From positions 9,176,001 to 9,240,000 of the forward strand of contig WHVY01000003.1 in the NCBI GenBank assembly GCA_022266195.1: a DNA stretch of 64,000 nt, read 5' to 3'. The notes beneath the pieces are model-generated. The model was given only the letters and a program-made list of their open reading frames with translations, made no database searches and was not told where the DNA came from. How positions within the stretch are numbered: the stretch's first letter is position 1; the number at the start of each line of letters is the position of its first letter. The stretch comes from Tetranychus cinnabarinus (Eukaryota; Arthropoda; Arachnida; Trombidiformes; Tetranychidae). A program made the position numbers and the translations under genes. Shown in pieces: positions 39,965 through 52,193 of the stretch.

Positions 39965-41724
39965 ATGGGAAACGAAACAAACACCAGTGAAGTAAAATTA
40001 AGTCTAGGTGATTGTCAGGGACAGTCTAGGGACAATGATACAACCGTTTCGTCAAAATTTGAAGAGTCTTCAATCGAGGTAATTATGCAAAAATTTTAAA
40101 CTTCCCAAATTAAATTGTAATCATTTCTCTTTCCAGTTACATTGGTCTTTTAATATTCTCATCTATTACAAATATTTTACGACCAAATATCGTTACCAAA
40201 TTTTATTTGTCCTTTCATTGTTTAAATTTGGTGTCTGGCTTCACAAGTTATACGAAGATGTTGGTCAGGCCATTGAATATAGCAATGGTGCTGATACGGC
40301 TTACTTCATTATCTCCGTCTTAATGTTAATCTTACCTACTTTGATGTGTTTAATCTACATGATTTTGACTAAATTAATCGACATTCGATGTCAACCCAGC
40401 CAGAAAGACATTATTGTGGCCCTGATCAATGGTTTACTGCTAGTGCCTTGGCAGGTTAAACAGTGTCTTGATACACTTCACTATTCAGCTCAACGGATTT
40501 GCGACCGTGTATGGTCAGTTTATGATGCCAAGGTAGTCTTCTCGATGGGCGTTGATTGTGATTTACTTGAATTCTTTGAAGACATGTTTTCTGGTTTCCT
40601 CGGTATTTGCCTTCAACTGTATATTATTCTGGTAAACTGGGGATGGACCGGTGAAGAAATGCAAGATTCAAAACTAGGTAACTACAGATCTTTTAGCTTT
40701 TCATTTAACTTGTGATTTTTCAAATTTCCCTCTCCTAGTGACTGGCGAATTGATTGGCTCAATTTTGAGCTTACTTTCAATGTTGGAGGCAATAAGGCGC
40801 CGTGATGATAGGTTTTTATCATCTCTCTACGTTCGCCTCGGATGGATATCCATGTTTATGAGTCGTGCTCTTGCTATTTGTTTAGCAACTACTATTATCA
40901 AATCTTGGATAATTGTCATCATCTTTGCTCATGCCATTGCCATCAATTCTTGGGTCTTTTACATTGCTCGACAGTCTTATATCGATGTTATCCTTAATGA
41001 TCTTGAAGCTATTCTTGACTGGAAGATAGCTTTTGGACGAGGACGATTGCTTCTCTGGTTATTATCTTTTGTCATTTATGGTTTACCTTCAATCATTTAT
41101 TGGCCTTTAATGTTTCAAATGAAAGACGCTGGACGGACACAATTATTTTTGGTCATAATCTTGATTGAAAACGTTTGCTTTGGTGTAATCTGGACAGTTG
41201 GAGTTTGCAGTTATCAAATCGCAACCATTAGTTTCAATCATCTTGTTTATGTCAATTTAACTCTTCTCATTATGACTTTGTTCTCGATATTTTGGTTACT
41301 TCGTTATCTTCATCATAAACCTTATAATGTAGATAAAAAAGTGCTCATGAAAATTTTAAATGAAGAAGGAGAAGCTCAAGAACAAGTTGCTCTTGATTAT
41401 GGTGTTAGTTACATTTTTTATTCCAAAGTCTTCGCTTTGCCCACTTTCAACCAGCTTTTGACATCAATTCCACCCTATTGCCATGAAGATCGACTCTTGT
41501 TCAGCTTAATTGGTGATTCTGAAGAAGAAGGAAATGAAAATGAAGGTTTTTCAAGCGATTCTTCTGATGATCAATCTGATTGTGATAAAGCTAATGATAT
41601 TCCCAACAATTCTATCAAAGCAGAAAAACAGTTTGAAATTCCTGTGATTAACATTATAACCTGTCAATCACTTTCATCATTATCAACAATATCAAACGAT
41701 AAACTTTCTGATTGTGGCGAATAA
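39965..41724 (+). CDS. XK-related (XKR) multipass membrane protein
   Basis: Three exons: 39965-40078, 40137-40677, 40739-41724, giving 546 residues in phase. The N-terminus is soluble and Ser/Thr-rich. Multiple hydrophobic segments follow, with XK/XKR-like landmarks: a large cysteine-containing loop after the first helices, the LGICLQLYIILVNWG segment, and LLSMLEAIRRRDD leading into the second helix bundle. The C-terminus is a long acidic, Ser-rich tail (SSDSSDDQSDCDK). XKR proteins act at the plasma membrane; some are caspase-activated phospholipid scramblases. Which vertebrate subfamily it resembles most cannot be told by eye, and a caspase site was not identified with confidence. The start ATG is followed by a Gly-Asn (MGNETNTS), a possible but untested N-myristoylation context. 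Confidence 0.82.
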
Positions 41725-42049
41725 GCTTACTATTTCGTTTACCTGGAAATATATTGGACTGTGTTGTAAATTATTTTTAATTTCACTTATCAAATCTAGT
41801 CCTTGTTACATAATAGAAATAAACATCTATTCAAATCTCATATCTGTTTTTTATTTCGATAATTCAGCAACTTGTCTTGATTTCATTTTGGCTCCAAAAT
41901 CTGTTGGAATGATTTTCTCCTTCTGATTCTGTCCTTCCCTCTCTCTTTCCCTCTTTTCAACAGCTGATTCGCATACATAGAAGCTTCAAGCTAGTGTTTT
42001 GGTTTAATTTCAAGCTTGTTTTGTTTTTCTTCAGTTTTTGTTTGTTATC

Positions 42050-42211
42050 ATGGCCTGGATTCATAGAATTAATGGAAATGTATTGGTCTTTATGGTGGTT
42101 ACTGTGGGCAGTTCGTTATTAGGAGTTTACAATTACAATGAACCTATGAAAAAGTTTAGTGAAGATCTACGTGGTGATATTGAAAAGGACAAGAAAGACT
42201 ATACTTTATGA
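42050..42211 (+). CDS. candidate 53-residue single-pass membrane microprotein
   Basis: ATG at 42050 in a good context (ATCATGG), stop at 42209-42211. A short basic start (MAWIHRIN), one hydrophobic helix of about 18 residues (VLVFMVVTVGSSLLGVY), then a charged, Lys/Asp/Glu-rich tail. The layout resembles small inner-mitochondrial-membrane or assembly-factor proteins, but I recognise no family. A polypyrimidine tract ending in CAG at about 41940-41962 could be a 3' splice site of a 5' UTR intron, and AATAAA occurs at about 42329, which together make a compact gene plausible. Confidence 0.45.
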   Translation: MAWIHRINGNVLVFMVVTVGSSLLGVYNYNEPMKKFSEDLRGDIEKDKKDYTL

Positions 42212-43087
42212 GGTGCTTAATATTAATTTAAATTCCGGATGATTGGCGAACTTCAATACAAGATTCGATTTCCTGATCTTAATCCTAAATTTAAAATCCT
42301 ACTCTATCCTCGTGTAAATAGCTGTTAATAAATGTTTCCCAAGAGTTCTGTGTTGCTAGCGAAGGGACACAATTGAATATGGAATTTGTCAATAAATAGT
42401 TTAATTCTGATCTGTAATAATTATTTCATGAAAAACGATTGAGTAGTTATTGCTATTAAAACCAAGTCCAAAGAGACTAACAACGAATCTAGGGAACCCT
42501 GCTGGCTTAGCTGTACATTTAAACACTAAATTGTGGATAATGTAACTTTGTTTCAATTTTCTGATTTAATCTTTTATCTATTAAAAAAGATATTGTGGGA
42601 ATTATTATTTAGTGCAAGTTCGAGTCATTTTTATTAGATAAACTACATAAGTGAAGATTACGATTTTCTATTGTACTTGAACGCAAAAGATTTCCAATAT
42701 TACAAATTGTAGATTGTAAGGAAAATTTCAGTCCTACTAGAATGGGAGAATCGCACAAGATTTAAAGAAATCAACTGTTTATGCTAAATGAAGCACGAAA
42801 TTAAAGGCTTGATCAACTATCTTATCAATAACAATTCTTCCAAAAAGAACCTCATTTTTATCAGAGGAAAAGAGAAACATACAAAATAGCGTATTCAAAA
42901 GTGATATTAAACTTGACTTTAGTCATGAATAATGATGTTGAAACTGGGACAAAATGATAGAAAAAGACAGTTACACAGTAATATTAGATGAGGTATAAAG
43001 ATGGACCTCATTTATGGAAAGATAGAGAAGATTCGTAACTTTTAGGAACAATCATCAATCCAGGATCGAGTTTGATGTAAGGAGAAT
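42212..43087. other. intergenic, no gene seen
   Basis: AT-rich region between two convergent genes (the microprotein candidate and the Maf gene). It should hold both 3' UTRs. Confidence 0.55.
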
Positions 43088-43795
43088 CTATTCAGAATAC
43101 ATGTGATACAGTTCTTTAGTCAATCGATGAAGAGGTAAGCCAACTACATTGGAATAATCTCCTTTAATTGATTCAATAAGAGTAGCACCGATTCCTTGGA
43201 TAGCATAAGAGCCAGCTTTATCCATTGGTTCACCAGTTTCAATATAACTGTTGATTATATTGGGTGTTAACTGGCAAATATAAACATCAGTTGCTTCATG
43301 GAAAGTTGTAACCACAAAATCATCTCCATTTCCACCATTGTCATCCTTATTAGAACTGGCATTCGATGAAGATCCTAAAGTTGTTGTTGGAGGTGATGTT
43401 GAATTTGTAACCAGAGCAACACCAGTGAAAACTGTATGCCAATTTCCTGATAATTTGGTCAATGTTTGGAAAGCATCTTCTTTATCCTTGGGTTTCTCGT
43501 AAATGGATTCTTGAAAGGTTACAACAGTATCAGCGCCTATTATAAGGTCAGCAGTTTCACCAGCATCAGCCAGCTTTTTGTATACATGGATAGCCTTTTG
43601 TTTAGCGTTTTCTTTCACATATTCACAAGGATGACTGAACTTGTCCCGTAACAGTTGCTCATTAAATCCACTGTCAATGATTTCAAAATTAAATCCAATT
43701 GATTCAAGAAGAGCTCGTCGTCTGACTGAAGTACTACCAAGAATATTTCTCTGTTTACTGAGGATGTGAGCGATTGGTTGTAACATAGTTGTCAC
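43088..43795 (-). CDS. Maf-family nucleotide pyrophosphatase (ASMTL N-domain-like)
   Basis: Single exon, 235 residues. Maf signatures in order: ILGSTSVRRRALLESIGF near residues 18-35 (phosphate-binding Ser and Arg), the GADTVV loop with the metal-binding Asp, the EKPKDKEDAFQTL helix, and the GEPMDKAGSYAIQGIG motif near the C-terminus. The family hydrolyses non-canonical or modified nucleoside triphosphates (dTTP/UTP or methylated GTP types) to monophosphates in cytosol, acting as house-cleaning enzymes. A Ser/Thr/Asn/Gly-rich insert of about 30 residues interrupts the strand after VFTGVALVTN; it is in frame and probably a surface loop. Two start ATGs (residues 1 and 4) are equally possible. 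No methyltransferase domain as in vertebrate ASMTL follows. Confidence 0.92.
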   Translation of the reverse strand: MTTMLQPIAHILSKQRNILGSTSVRRRALLESIGFNFEIIDSGFNEQLLRDKFSHPCEYVKENAKQKAIHVYKKLADAGETADLIIGADTVVTFQESIYEKPKDKEDAFQTLTKLSGNWHTVFTGVALVTNSTSPPTTTLGSSSNASSNKDDNGGNGDDFVVTTFHEATDVYICQLTPNIINSYIETGEPMDKAGSYAIQGIGATLIESIKGDYSNVVGLPLHRLTKELYHMYSE

Positions 43796-45863
43796 TGGAT
43801 TATTTGGATGTTGCTTTGATAATTAACTTTACATAACAAAACGTTAACCGATCCCGTAACTTGAATGCCAGTTGTCCACACAAGAGCACAAAAATGGAGC
43901 TAAAAAATATAGTTGAACAAAAAACAATTAGCTGATGACGATGAGGTTGAACGAGAGAGGGTAAAAAAAGCAGAAACCAATAAGAAGGAGAAGGGAAAGG
44001 TGGAAAGGGAAAGACACAAGGAAAATCAAATCAACCAAAATGGATAAATTTCAGTGAAAAAGACAGACACATTCATTTAATTACATTGAGTCATTTTCAA
44101 TCAACACTATCTGAGTGCAACTTTTTCTTAATGCTTTGTTTGTAAAGCTATGACTGCTCTTTTTTTTCTCTTCACCTTATTGCTCCCTCAATCTTTTTTC
44201 AACCTAATACCAAGCATCAAATTCTGGTTTTTCTTCTTCTTTTCACACCAATAATACCATGCACCAATAATCAGGAGAATAAAACAATAATGAATAAATA
44301 GCGAAGGGTAGAATAAAGCTTAGCCAAGTAAGATTTCAGGAGAGAGGAGGAAAGAGAGGAAAGAAAAAGAAATGAACCTTTGTTGAACAATTGCTGTTGT
44401 ATTTATGATGTTGATAATGATGATTTTAGGTTCCCTTTGTGACGACTTTTTCCTTTTCAATTGGATTCCTATCAATCAGGACATAGTCAATGTTAATTAT
44501 CAGGACATTGTTTCAAATGGTAAGCCAGAATACGATGGATAACAATAATAAAATCAGTGGAAATATGGCGTGAAAATTGAGAAAAAAAGACACATTTAGG
44601 TATTACAAAGGATGTAAAAAAGCACAGTTTCTGGTAGGAAAAGCGCAAAAATACAGAACGAAGATAAATTTGATCTTACCTTGATTGGAGACTCTATTTG
44701 ACAACAAATTAATTTCAAGACTACTCAAGAAGCACGCTAAATTATTGATAAACCGTAATTATCAATTAAATTAGCAGTCAGTAATTTAACTATCGTTGAG
44801 AGATGTTAGTCTGGTAAGGGATCAATGTTATTACTTTCAAAATCTAAAACCTGATTCTCTGTTACCATGAAGACATAACAATAACAACGATTATCATACA
44901 ATCAAAAAAATCGACAAATCGATTTCAAATTAATTTATGATCAGATTGAATAACCTAGTCTTATTGAAAATTTTCAATATTCTTTCTGCTAAATCACGAG
45001 AAAAAAAACAAAATCACAGACAAATGAACGTGAATGAATTTGAACGAAATTTACATTCTCAATTCTATCTTTTGTTTGCAGTGAATGCTAGTTTTTGTTA
45101 TTTTTAGATTATTTCAATTGATTAAAGCTGTTATTTTTAATTCAATCAAGTTTCAAATTTAATATTGCTATTATAATGATGATATACAGTCAGTGTAGAA
45201 TAACAATTTGCAAACAGATAGAAATTGTTTGCTCTCAGATTTCGTCCTTTAACATTGTTTTGTAACGATTGTTATTACATTGATTGTTTTCTGCAATCTT
45301 GCTGAATCTTCTAGTTAATTAAATATAATTTGATACTGTAACCTAATGAGAAACTAGAAAATTCATTGGAAAATTGTTATATACCAACTGATTTAGTAAT
45401 TTAACTACTAAGCGAACAAACGAAGATGTAAATTTCTGTGACCGATAATAGGAAATCAACAGTTGAAAAATCGACTAAAATTTCTCATTGATAGATGGTT
45501 CGAAAGAGTTTAATCAAAATTTCAACATACATAGATGATTAAAACAATATGCTAGAAGATTTATGGTAAATATTTAAATTTACAGCAAATTTAAATTGCT
45601 TTAATGTTATATCAGCTGACCAAAAAACAACAGAAAGCAATTAAATAGGAACTACGGAAACCAATCAACCGATGATAAGCTAAAACTGGAAGTAAAATTT
45701 TGAAAAATAAATGTTGAGATTGAGTGTGATACACACGGATGATTAGGTCTAATGAAAAATCAGACCGGGATCACTGGGAAAGTAAATTTTTAAGCACGAC
45801 GGTAAATTAACTGATTGGAAAAACCATTAATCGTCATCGAACTAATACACATAATTCAAAGGT
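43796..45863. other. intergenic, no gene seen
   Basis: About 2 kb of AT-rich sequence between the Maf gene promoter and the PGK 3' end. No coding motif, tRNA or repeat was recognised. Confidence 0.55.
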
Positions 45864-47637
45864 TCAAGGATCACTGAGGGCAGCAACACCAGGAAGAACT
45901 TTACCCTCCAACAGCTCCAACGAGGCTCCACCGCCGGTACTAACATGACTAACCTTATCCTCTGTGTCCCATTTAGCACAGCAAGTAGCAGTATCTCCAC
46001 CACCAATGATAACGGTAGCACCAGCTGCAGTGGCAGTTACAACTTCATCCATAACTGTTTTGGTAGCCTTGGCGAAATTTTCCCATTCAAAAACTCCAAT
46101 TGGACCATTCCAAACAATAGTTTTAGCTCGTTTTATGGCTTCGCTGAATATTTCAGCTGATTTAGGACCACAATCAAGTCCTAAGTGTCCATCGGGAATT
46201 CCTGATTCAACAGTTGCTGATCCAACAGTTGCTTTCTCATCAAATTTATCAGCTGTGACAAAATCAACTGGTAAATGGATTTGGACCTTATTGGCTTTAG
46301 CCTTATCCATCAATTTATTGACGATTTTGGCTCCTTCTTCGTCAAATAGTGAAGCACCAATTTTCATATTATTCAAAACTTTAAGAAAAGTGAAAACCAT
46401 TCCTCCTCCGATAATCATTTCATTGACTTTATCCAACAAATTCTCAATCAATTGAATCTTGTCCTGGACTTTTGCCCTGTAAAAAGGAAAAACCGAACAA
46501 TAATAAATTATTTGAATGATTAAGTTATTAGTTTAGCATAAATAGTTAGATAAATATGATATTTACCCTCCAAGGATTGCAAGGAAAGGTTTCTCTGGAT
46601 TGTCCAGTGCTTTTGCGAAATAATCTAGCTCTTTCTTCATCAAGAAACCTGCTGCCTTCTGAGGGAGATTGATTCCAACCATAGATGAATGTGCTCTATG
46701 AGCAGTTCCAAAAGCATCATTGACATAAACATCACCGAGTTTGGTTAGACTTTCTCTGAATTTTTTAACCTCTTCGGCAGTTGCTTTTAAACTTTTGCCA
46801 TCGGCATCTTTCCCCTTTCCTTCTTCTTCTACGTGGAATCGCAGGTTTTCAAGTAGTATCACTGAACCATCTGCTGGATTTGAACAAGCAGCCTATCCCA
46901 GAAAAAGAGCAATAATTAGGGAATGCAGTGAAATTAATTGATTCTAATACGGTGAGTATATAAACAAATGGAGAGCCATAAAAAAGGTTTATAATGCTAT
47001 TCTCATCCAAACCCTTTTTCAGTGAGCTCTGCATTTTGTTTATATGCTCAATGTATTGAAGCTTTGAATAAATTTAGCTCGAATCGATATCAAGTTTCAA
47101 AACCTTGAATGTCAATCAGCTATAACTAACCTCGACCTCAGGTCCAACACAATCAGGTAAAAATTTAACCTCACGGTCAAGTAATTTTCCAACCTCCTGA
47201 GCAACCGGTGCCAATGAGTATTTAGCATTTGGTCGTCCATCAGGTCGTCCCAAATGTGACATTAAAACAACACTCTTGGCTTCTTTATCGATAGCATATT
47301 TGATTGTATCCAAAGCAGCAACGATTCGCTGGTTGTTTGTAATTTTACCATCTTTCATGGGAACATTGAAATCAACCCTATGAGTAATAAATAAGGGAAA
47401 AAACGGGTAATTAGTCACATATAGATAGTCAAAGAGAACGAAGAGAAAGAAATAGATAATCAAAAGAAAAATAGATTGAAACAAACAAAGGATAATACAT
47501 TTTGATGAAGCATTGTAGACATTAGACTCAAGCAAACAGTGAAAGGTCTAGTTATTGTTTTCTTAAATTTCATACCTGATTAAAACACGTTTCCCTTTGA
47601 GATCCAAATCAACAATTGATAACTTTTTAAGGGTCAT
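45864..47637 (-). CDS. Pgk: phosphoglycerate kinase
   Basis: Four exons: 47637-47576, 47377-47131, 46892-46567, 46476-45864; junction phases agree and the product is 415 residues, the normal length. It transfers phosphate between 1,3-bisphosphoglycerate and ADP in glycolysis in the cytosol. Landmarks: VDFNVPMKDG (substrate Asp and Asn), SHLGRPDGRP, LENLRFHVEEEGKG, NDAFGTAHRAHSS, the hinge AILGGAKVQDK, IIGGGMVFTFLK, WNGPIGVFEWENF, and the C-terminal nucleotide-binding GGGDTATCC plus STGGGASLELLEGKVLPGV. All active-site segments are intact, so a functional enzyme is expected. First exon is only 62 bp; one ORF-like extension into the first intron (47382-47535) is not part of the protein. Confidence 0.97.
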
Positions 47638-48734
47638 GATGCACAATTATTAAGTTGACAATCTAGAATACTTCGATTAAGATATATTAATTAAATAAAT
47701 CACAAGTAACAAACCAAACGCCCTTGAAACACCAAGTCTCTCTTCTGAGCAAATCAAATATAAACCGGTAAGGGTAAATTCATAAATTACATAATTTAAC
47801 CACTAGAGCTGTAGTCAATTAAATTCAATCAATTTCAATGGAAATCAGCAAGTTTTCCGCTAATTTGATAAAATAATTGAATAAATATTCATTAAAGACG
47901 TAGGAAAATAGCCAAGCCTGAAAAATTGATTTTGCTTACCAACAATAAAGATTTTAAATGGAGCAAAACAAGTAATCATAAGCAACTGCACATGAATTGA
48001 TTCAAAGTTGAGCCAAATTTATCAAATCAATGTTAAAATGCGTAATTTCCCAAGTTGACTAGCTAAAGTTTTTTATTGTGGTATCATTGTCTTAACAATT
48101 GTTACTAAGAATAAATTGCATTTCTATTAAATCTATAATATTTTTATTGACCAAAGTTAATTGGCGACATATTTTTTTCCTTATTATTGTATTAAATACA
48201 GTTGTAAAAAATGAGCTTAACTAATCATTTAAGGGAAATAATAACAATTATTATTGATAACATAAGAAGCCCAAATGATTAGATGTAGATGTTAATACAC
48301 CAGAGATCTGCCACAATAAAGGTTGCTGATGATTCATACAAGTTAACTGGAAAAAGGAAACAATAAAACAAAAATCAAAATCAGGCCAGGTTGCAATTCC
48401 ACTCACAATTGTCATTTCTCAACATCATACGATTCAAACAAATCCAAACAATCTTGATAAACACACAATAATAATACCTTAAAGGTTTTGGAGCAGATTG
48501 ATTCAATTGTTAACTGGAAATATGATTATTGGTGGATATTTTGTACATTGTATTGTGAGTAACGTCTAGGTGTACCAACAATTGATTATTACAGTTAACA
48601 CCACTAGTAGCTTAAATGGTTACCATGGTGTTGTGAAAAAACAGAACAAAAAAAGATTGCTTATTTCTCCTTTACAAAATCTCGATTAGGTGTTTATCTC
48701 CCACTTCAAATATCTTAATCTCGATCTGGAAATC
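47638..48734. other. intergenic, no gene seen
   Basis: AT-rich sequence between PGK and ceramide synthase. It should hold the PGK promoter and the ceramide synthase 3' UTR. Confidence 0.55.
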
Positions 48735-49838
48735 TCAATCGTCATCTTCGTCATCACTTTCTCGTAAGTCTTTGACTCCATCGACAAAAATTGCATTATG
48801 GGCAATTTTTAAGATTAACCAGGTCCACACAATGTGTAAAACTTGTAGTGTACACAGAAGACCATTAAAAATATAATATGCTGGGAACATGGGAAGAATG
48901 GATAAAGCATAATATGTTGAATAGGCTATCACTCGGGTTGGTAAAAGACCAAGTCTTGAGTAGATCCAACAGATGAGGAATACAGAAAAGACAACATTGG
49001 CCAGCCTAGGGGTTTTCATGTAGCGCGTTATCTTGGTTCCCTCCAACGGAATGTCAGCAAAATCATGGATTATCAGAACTAGAGTACCGATTCTATGGAG
49101 GTTACAAGCCCAAGAAAAACAAAGTAACAGAACGGTCACAACATGATGTATAAACATTTGCCAGAAATCACTGTATTTAACGTCAAAAAATTGTGATATG
49201 ATGAGAGAAATGTAAAAACCAAGTTCTATATTGTAATACCACCAAATTTCAGATGACACTGAATGATGAGGGTAATCAATAAAACAATGCATTGAGTCCC
49301 AAGTCCAAGGTTTATCCCAAAGAGCCCAGACTCCGAAAAAGAAGGAAAACGTATAAAATGTACATTTCCACGAACTCTCTGTGAACCGAGCTAAGGTAGT
49401 GGGTTTGACGGCTGCCTGGCGACGGTTAAACCATGATTCCACTGCTTTGGTCGATAAATCGGTTCGCTTGGATAAAGCTTGAATTGTTGATGGTGATGGA
49501 CGTCTGTTGATCCTAAAGGCTTTCTCCAGGACTTCATTTTTCTCTAATTTAACCCGAGGACGATCACTTATTCCTAAGGCTTGACCCAATGGTCGGAATA
49601 TTAAACGTTCGAAGGTAATTCTAATACACAATATCACGATAGCTGTTAACAGGGAGTAATAGATATCATTAAATTGGGCGTAGTTAATACCACCGGCACG
49701 ATCTTCGTAGATTTTCCACGTTGTATTCGGCGGTAACCAGATAGATTCTGACCAAAAGGCATCACTTATCCTGATAAATAGATCTCTCGCAGAGGCCATA
49801 ATATTAATAAAATTATAATATGAAAGATATATTTTCAA
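48735..49838 (-). CDS. ceramide synthase (homeobox-like plus TLC domain)
   Basis: Single exon of 367 residues from the ATG at 49838; the internal ATG at 49799 (MASARDLF, 354 residues) fits family N-termini better. It acylates sphingoid bases in the endoplasmic reticulum. A first membrane helix is followed by a homeobox-like region (LEKAFRINRRPSPSTIQALS..., ESWFNRRQ) and the TLC domain. The Lag1 motif is present as HHVVTVLLLCFSWACNLHRIG followed by HDFADIPLEGTK, including the paired His and the His-Asp pair needed for catalysis. Several hydrophobic helices complete the domain. The C-terminus is acidic (RESDDEDDD), like the CK2-phosphorylated tails of animal ceramide synthases. It has no intron although most neighbours do. 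Confidence 0.95.
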   Translation of the reverse strand: MKIYLSYYNFINIMASARDLFIRISDAFWSESIWLPPNTTWKIYEDRAGGINYAQFNDIYYSLLTAIVILCIRITFERLIFRPLGQALGISDRPRVKLEKNEVLEKAFRINRRPSPSTIQALSKRTDLSTKAVESWFNRRQAAVKPTTLARFTESSWKCTFYTFSFFFGVWALWDKPWTWDSMHCFIDYPHHSVSSEIWWYYNIELGFYISLIISQFFDVKYSDFWQMFIHHVVTVLLLCFSWACNLHRIGTLVLIIHDFADIPLEGTKITRYMKTPRLANVVFSVFLICWIYSRLGLLPTRVIAYSTYYALSILPMFPAYYIFNGLLCTLQVLHIVWTWLILKIAHNAIFVDGVKDLRESDDEDDD

Positions 49839-52193
49839 ATGTTTACTGTATTGACTACAACATGAACATTAAGCAAGGCAAGGCGACTAACCATACACCA
49901 GAAACCAACTGATGATAGTTAGTTTTGGAAAAAAATCAAAGAAGCCGCCACAATCAAGTCTCATTTTCTCTTTCTTTTTCTCTCTCTTTTCAAACCAAAT
50001 TACCTTCCTTGCCTCTTCTCCCTCTCATTCCCCTCTTCAACTTTCTCTCTCCAAAAATCTTTTAATGACAATTGTTAAAATCATTAATAAATAAAGGAAC
50101 AAATTTTCTTCCAAACTCATTAAATAATCATATTTACATTTCAACATTTCCTTATTTGAGTATCTATCTCCCTTTATATTTCCTTTAACTTATGATTAAT
50201 TAATTAACATCACGTAAAAACTGATACAACATCTCTCATAATGATTAGACTATTTAGATTGTTTGGGAAAATCTTTAGCCGGTTGTGAAGCCACTTGGTA
50301 AGTTGCGATATTTATATTGATTAGTCTAGGCCTCTGAATATTTAGACAAATGTAAAGATCTAAATGGGTCAATCCTGGAAATTAATAAATTAAATTTCTA
50401 CCGATGAAACTGAACTATTAACACTTGAAAAAATCATTTCTTAAATTAACAGAGCTTAAGGCGTTTTATGTGACAGATTGCTAGACATTATCATTGGCTC
50501 GGTGATCACTGGCGAGTATTTCAATTGATTTGAATAATGGAAGTAACGCCAAAATTTATTAAAAATAGTTGGTTTCACAGTTTTATAAGCAATTTTTGTC
50601 TCAATTTTGTTCAGCTTTCATGTCAACTCAAGTGTTTCAAAAAGGTTTGCCTGGTTTGAGCTAAGGTGAACATTAGTCAGTCGTCTTTACCACCCACTAC
50701 TTCATCCTCTTCATTAGAGTTGCATGTTCAAAGTCATCTTTTTTAGCTTCTCGACAATAGGTGTGGCAAAAATCGCATCTTGCTTTTGTTCACGAAATCA
50801 TTTTCACTATTTTTCGTATTAAATTGCAACAAAAAAAAAACATCAACTTTGCCTAAACAAATTACGCTCATTTGCTCTATGTGAACAAATCCTAATTTCA
50901 CTAGCCAGTTGTTTAGCTTATTCAAATTACAAATTAATGTTTTCAGTTTATTAATCATAGAAACACCGGTTTCCATGATCAAATATTAATATTATTAATA
51001 TTTCAATGTGAAGACAAAATCAAACAATTTTACTCACAACTCTCAATTATCTGGATCATTATTTGATAGCGTTTACTATTGAAACAGCTTGTATTATTAT
51101 CATTCAGCAAACATCTTTAAAAATCGATTCCAATCAATATTAATTATTACTATTATTACTTGAAAGATTCAATCAAAATCCTAACAGCCTCAACAGCAAC
51201 TGAAACTGAAAATAATGAAAACTAGACATGAACAGTCAGGTTGGGCGCGTTTATTTTGCCAAATCAAACCTAAATTGATAACTTTTCATCATCAATCTAT
51301 TTTGATTGCTGAATAAGGTGCTTCTAGTTCCTGTGTACTAGTGACGGTCTCTTACACCATAAAAAATGCCTTCTTTTAACATATTCACGGAAATTCCGGA
51401 CAACATGAATATCAACTTTCCTAATGAACATACTTTAGTAATCTCATACTTTCAGTTGATCTCGGACCTGAATTCTGAACTCTTTTTCGACGGCATGCTG
51501 AAAAATCCCTTTTTTAGCAAATAGTAGTTTTATAATCAAATTGCTCAAATAGATGAAATCTTTACCTATCAATTGATATAACATCTATTTAACAACACTA
51601 AACAATCAAAATAAGAGTTTAATTGGCAAATAAACACGCCTGATATTGTAGTACAATTGGATTAGTTAATCGACAAGCTGAGATATCGAGTACAAATCAG
51701 TCTAAAACAAATAGATTTGGTCTCTCTGGCTATTTTTTGGTCTAACAGCAAAATTGTTTTAACAAACCAAACAAATAAAATCAATGGAAATTTCATAAAG
51801 ATTAAACTCAAAGTGTATTATGAGGTTACGCTATTGAAATTGAAAATGTTAGGTTTGTTTGTTCAATTTTTGGGAAAATTTATTTTAATTATGAATCACG
51901 ATAATTTTAGAGTACAATCCAAAATTGATAACTCACTTCGACTCTAATTCTGATAGAAATTTCTTTATTAATCAGTAAATCATCATATTCTAGATCATTA
52001 AAAGGGGAAAATATATTCATAAATTCATTTCAAGTTTTCACAAACTGAATAATGTATCTTAAAATAGAAGGTAAATACAATATTGAAATTGAGTTGTCAC
52101 AATCAATCGCCAAAGAGAATCAAAATCATCTGGTTTCTGGATTTCATGGCTGCAATTTGTTAAAATTCCCAATACTTTTTCACTAAGCTTTTA
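49839..52193. other. intergenic, no gene seen
   Basis: About 2.35 kb of AT-rich sequence with a pyrimidine-rich stretch near 49960-50060. Short ORFs (for example near 50743-50982 and 51717-51947) carry no recognisable motif. Confidence 0.55.

Noticed and set aside
45945..46455. Plus-strand ORFs opposite PGK exon 4
   Set aside because: Antisense shadows of a strongly conserved coding exon.
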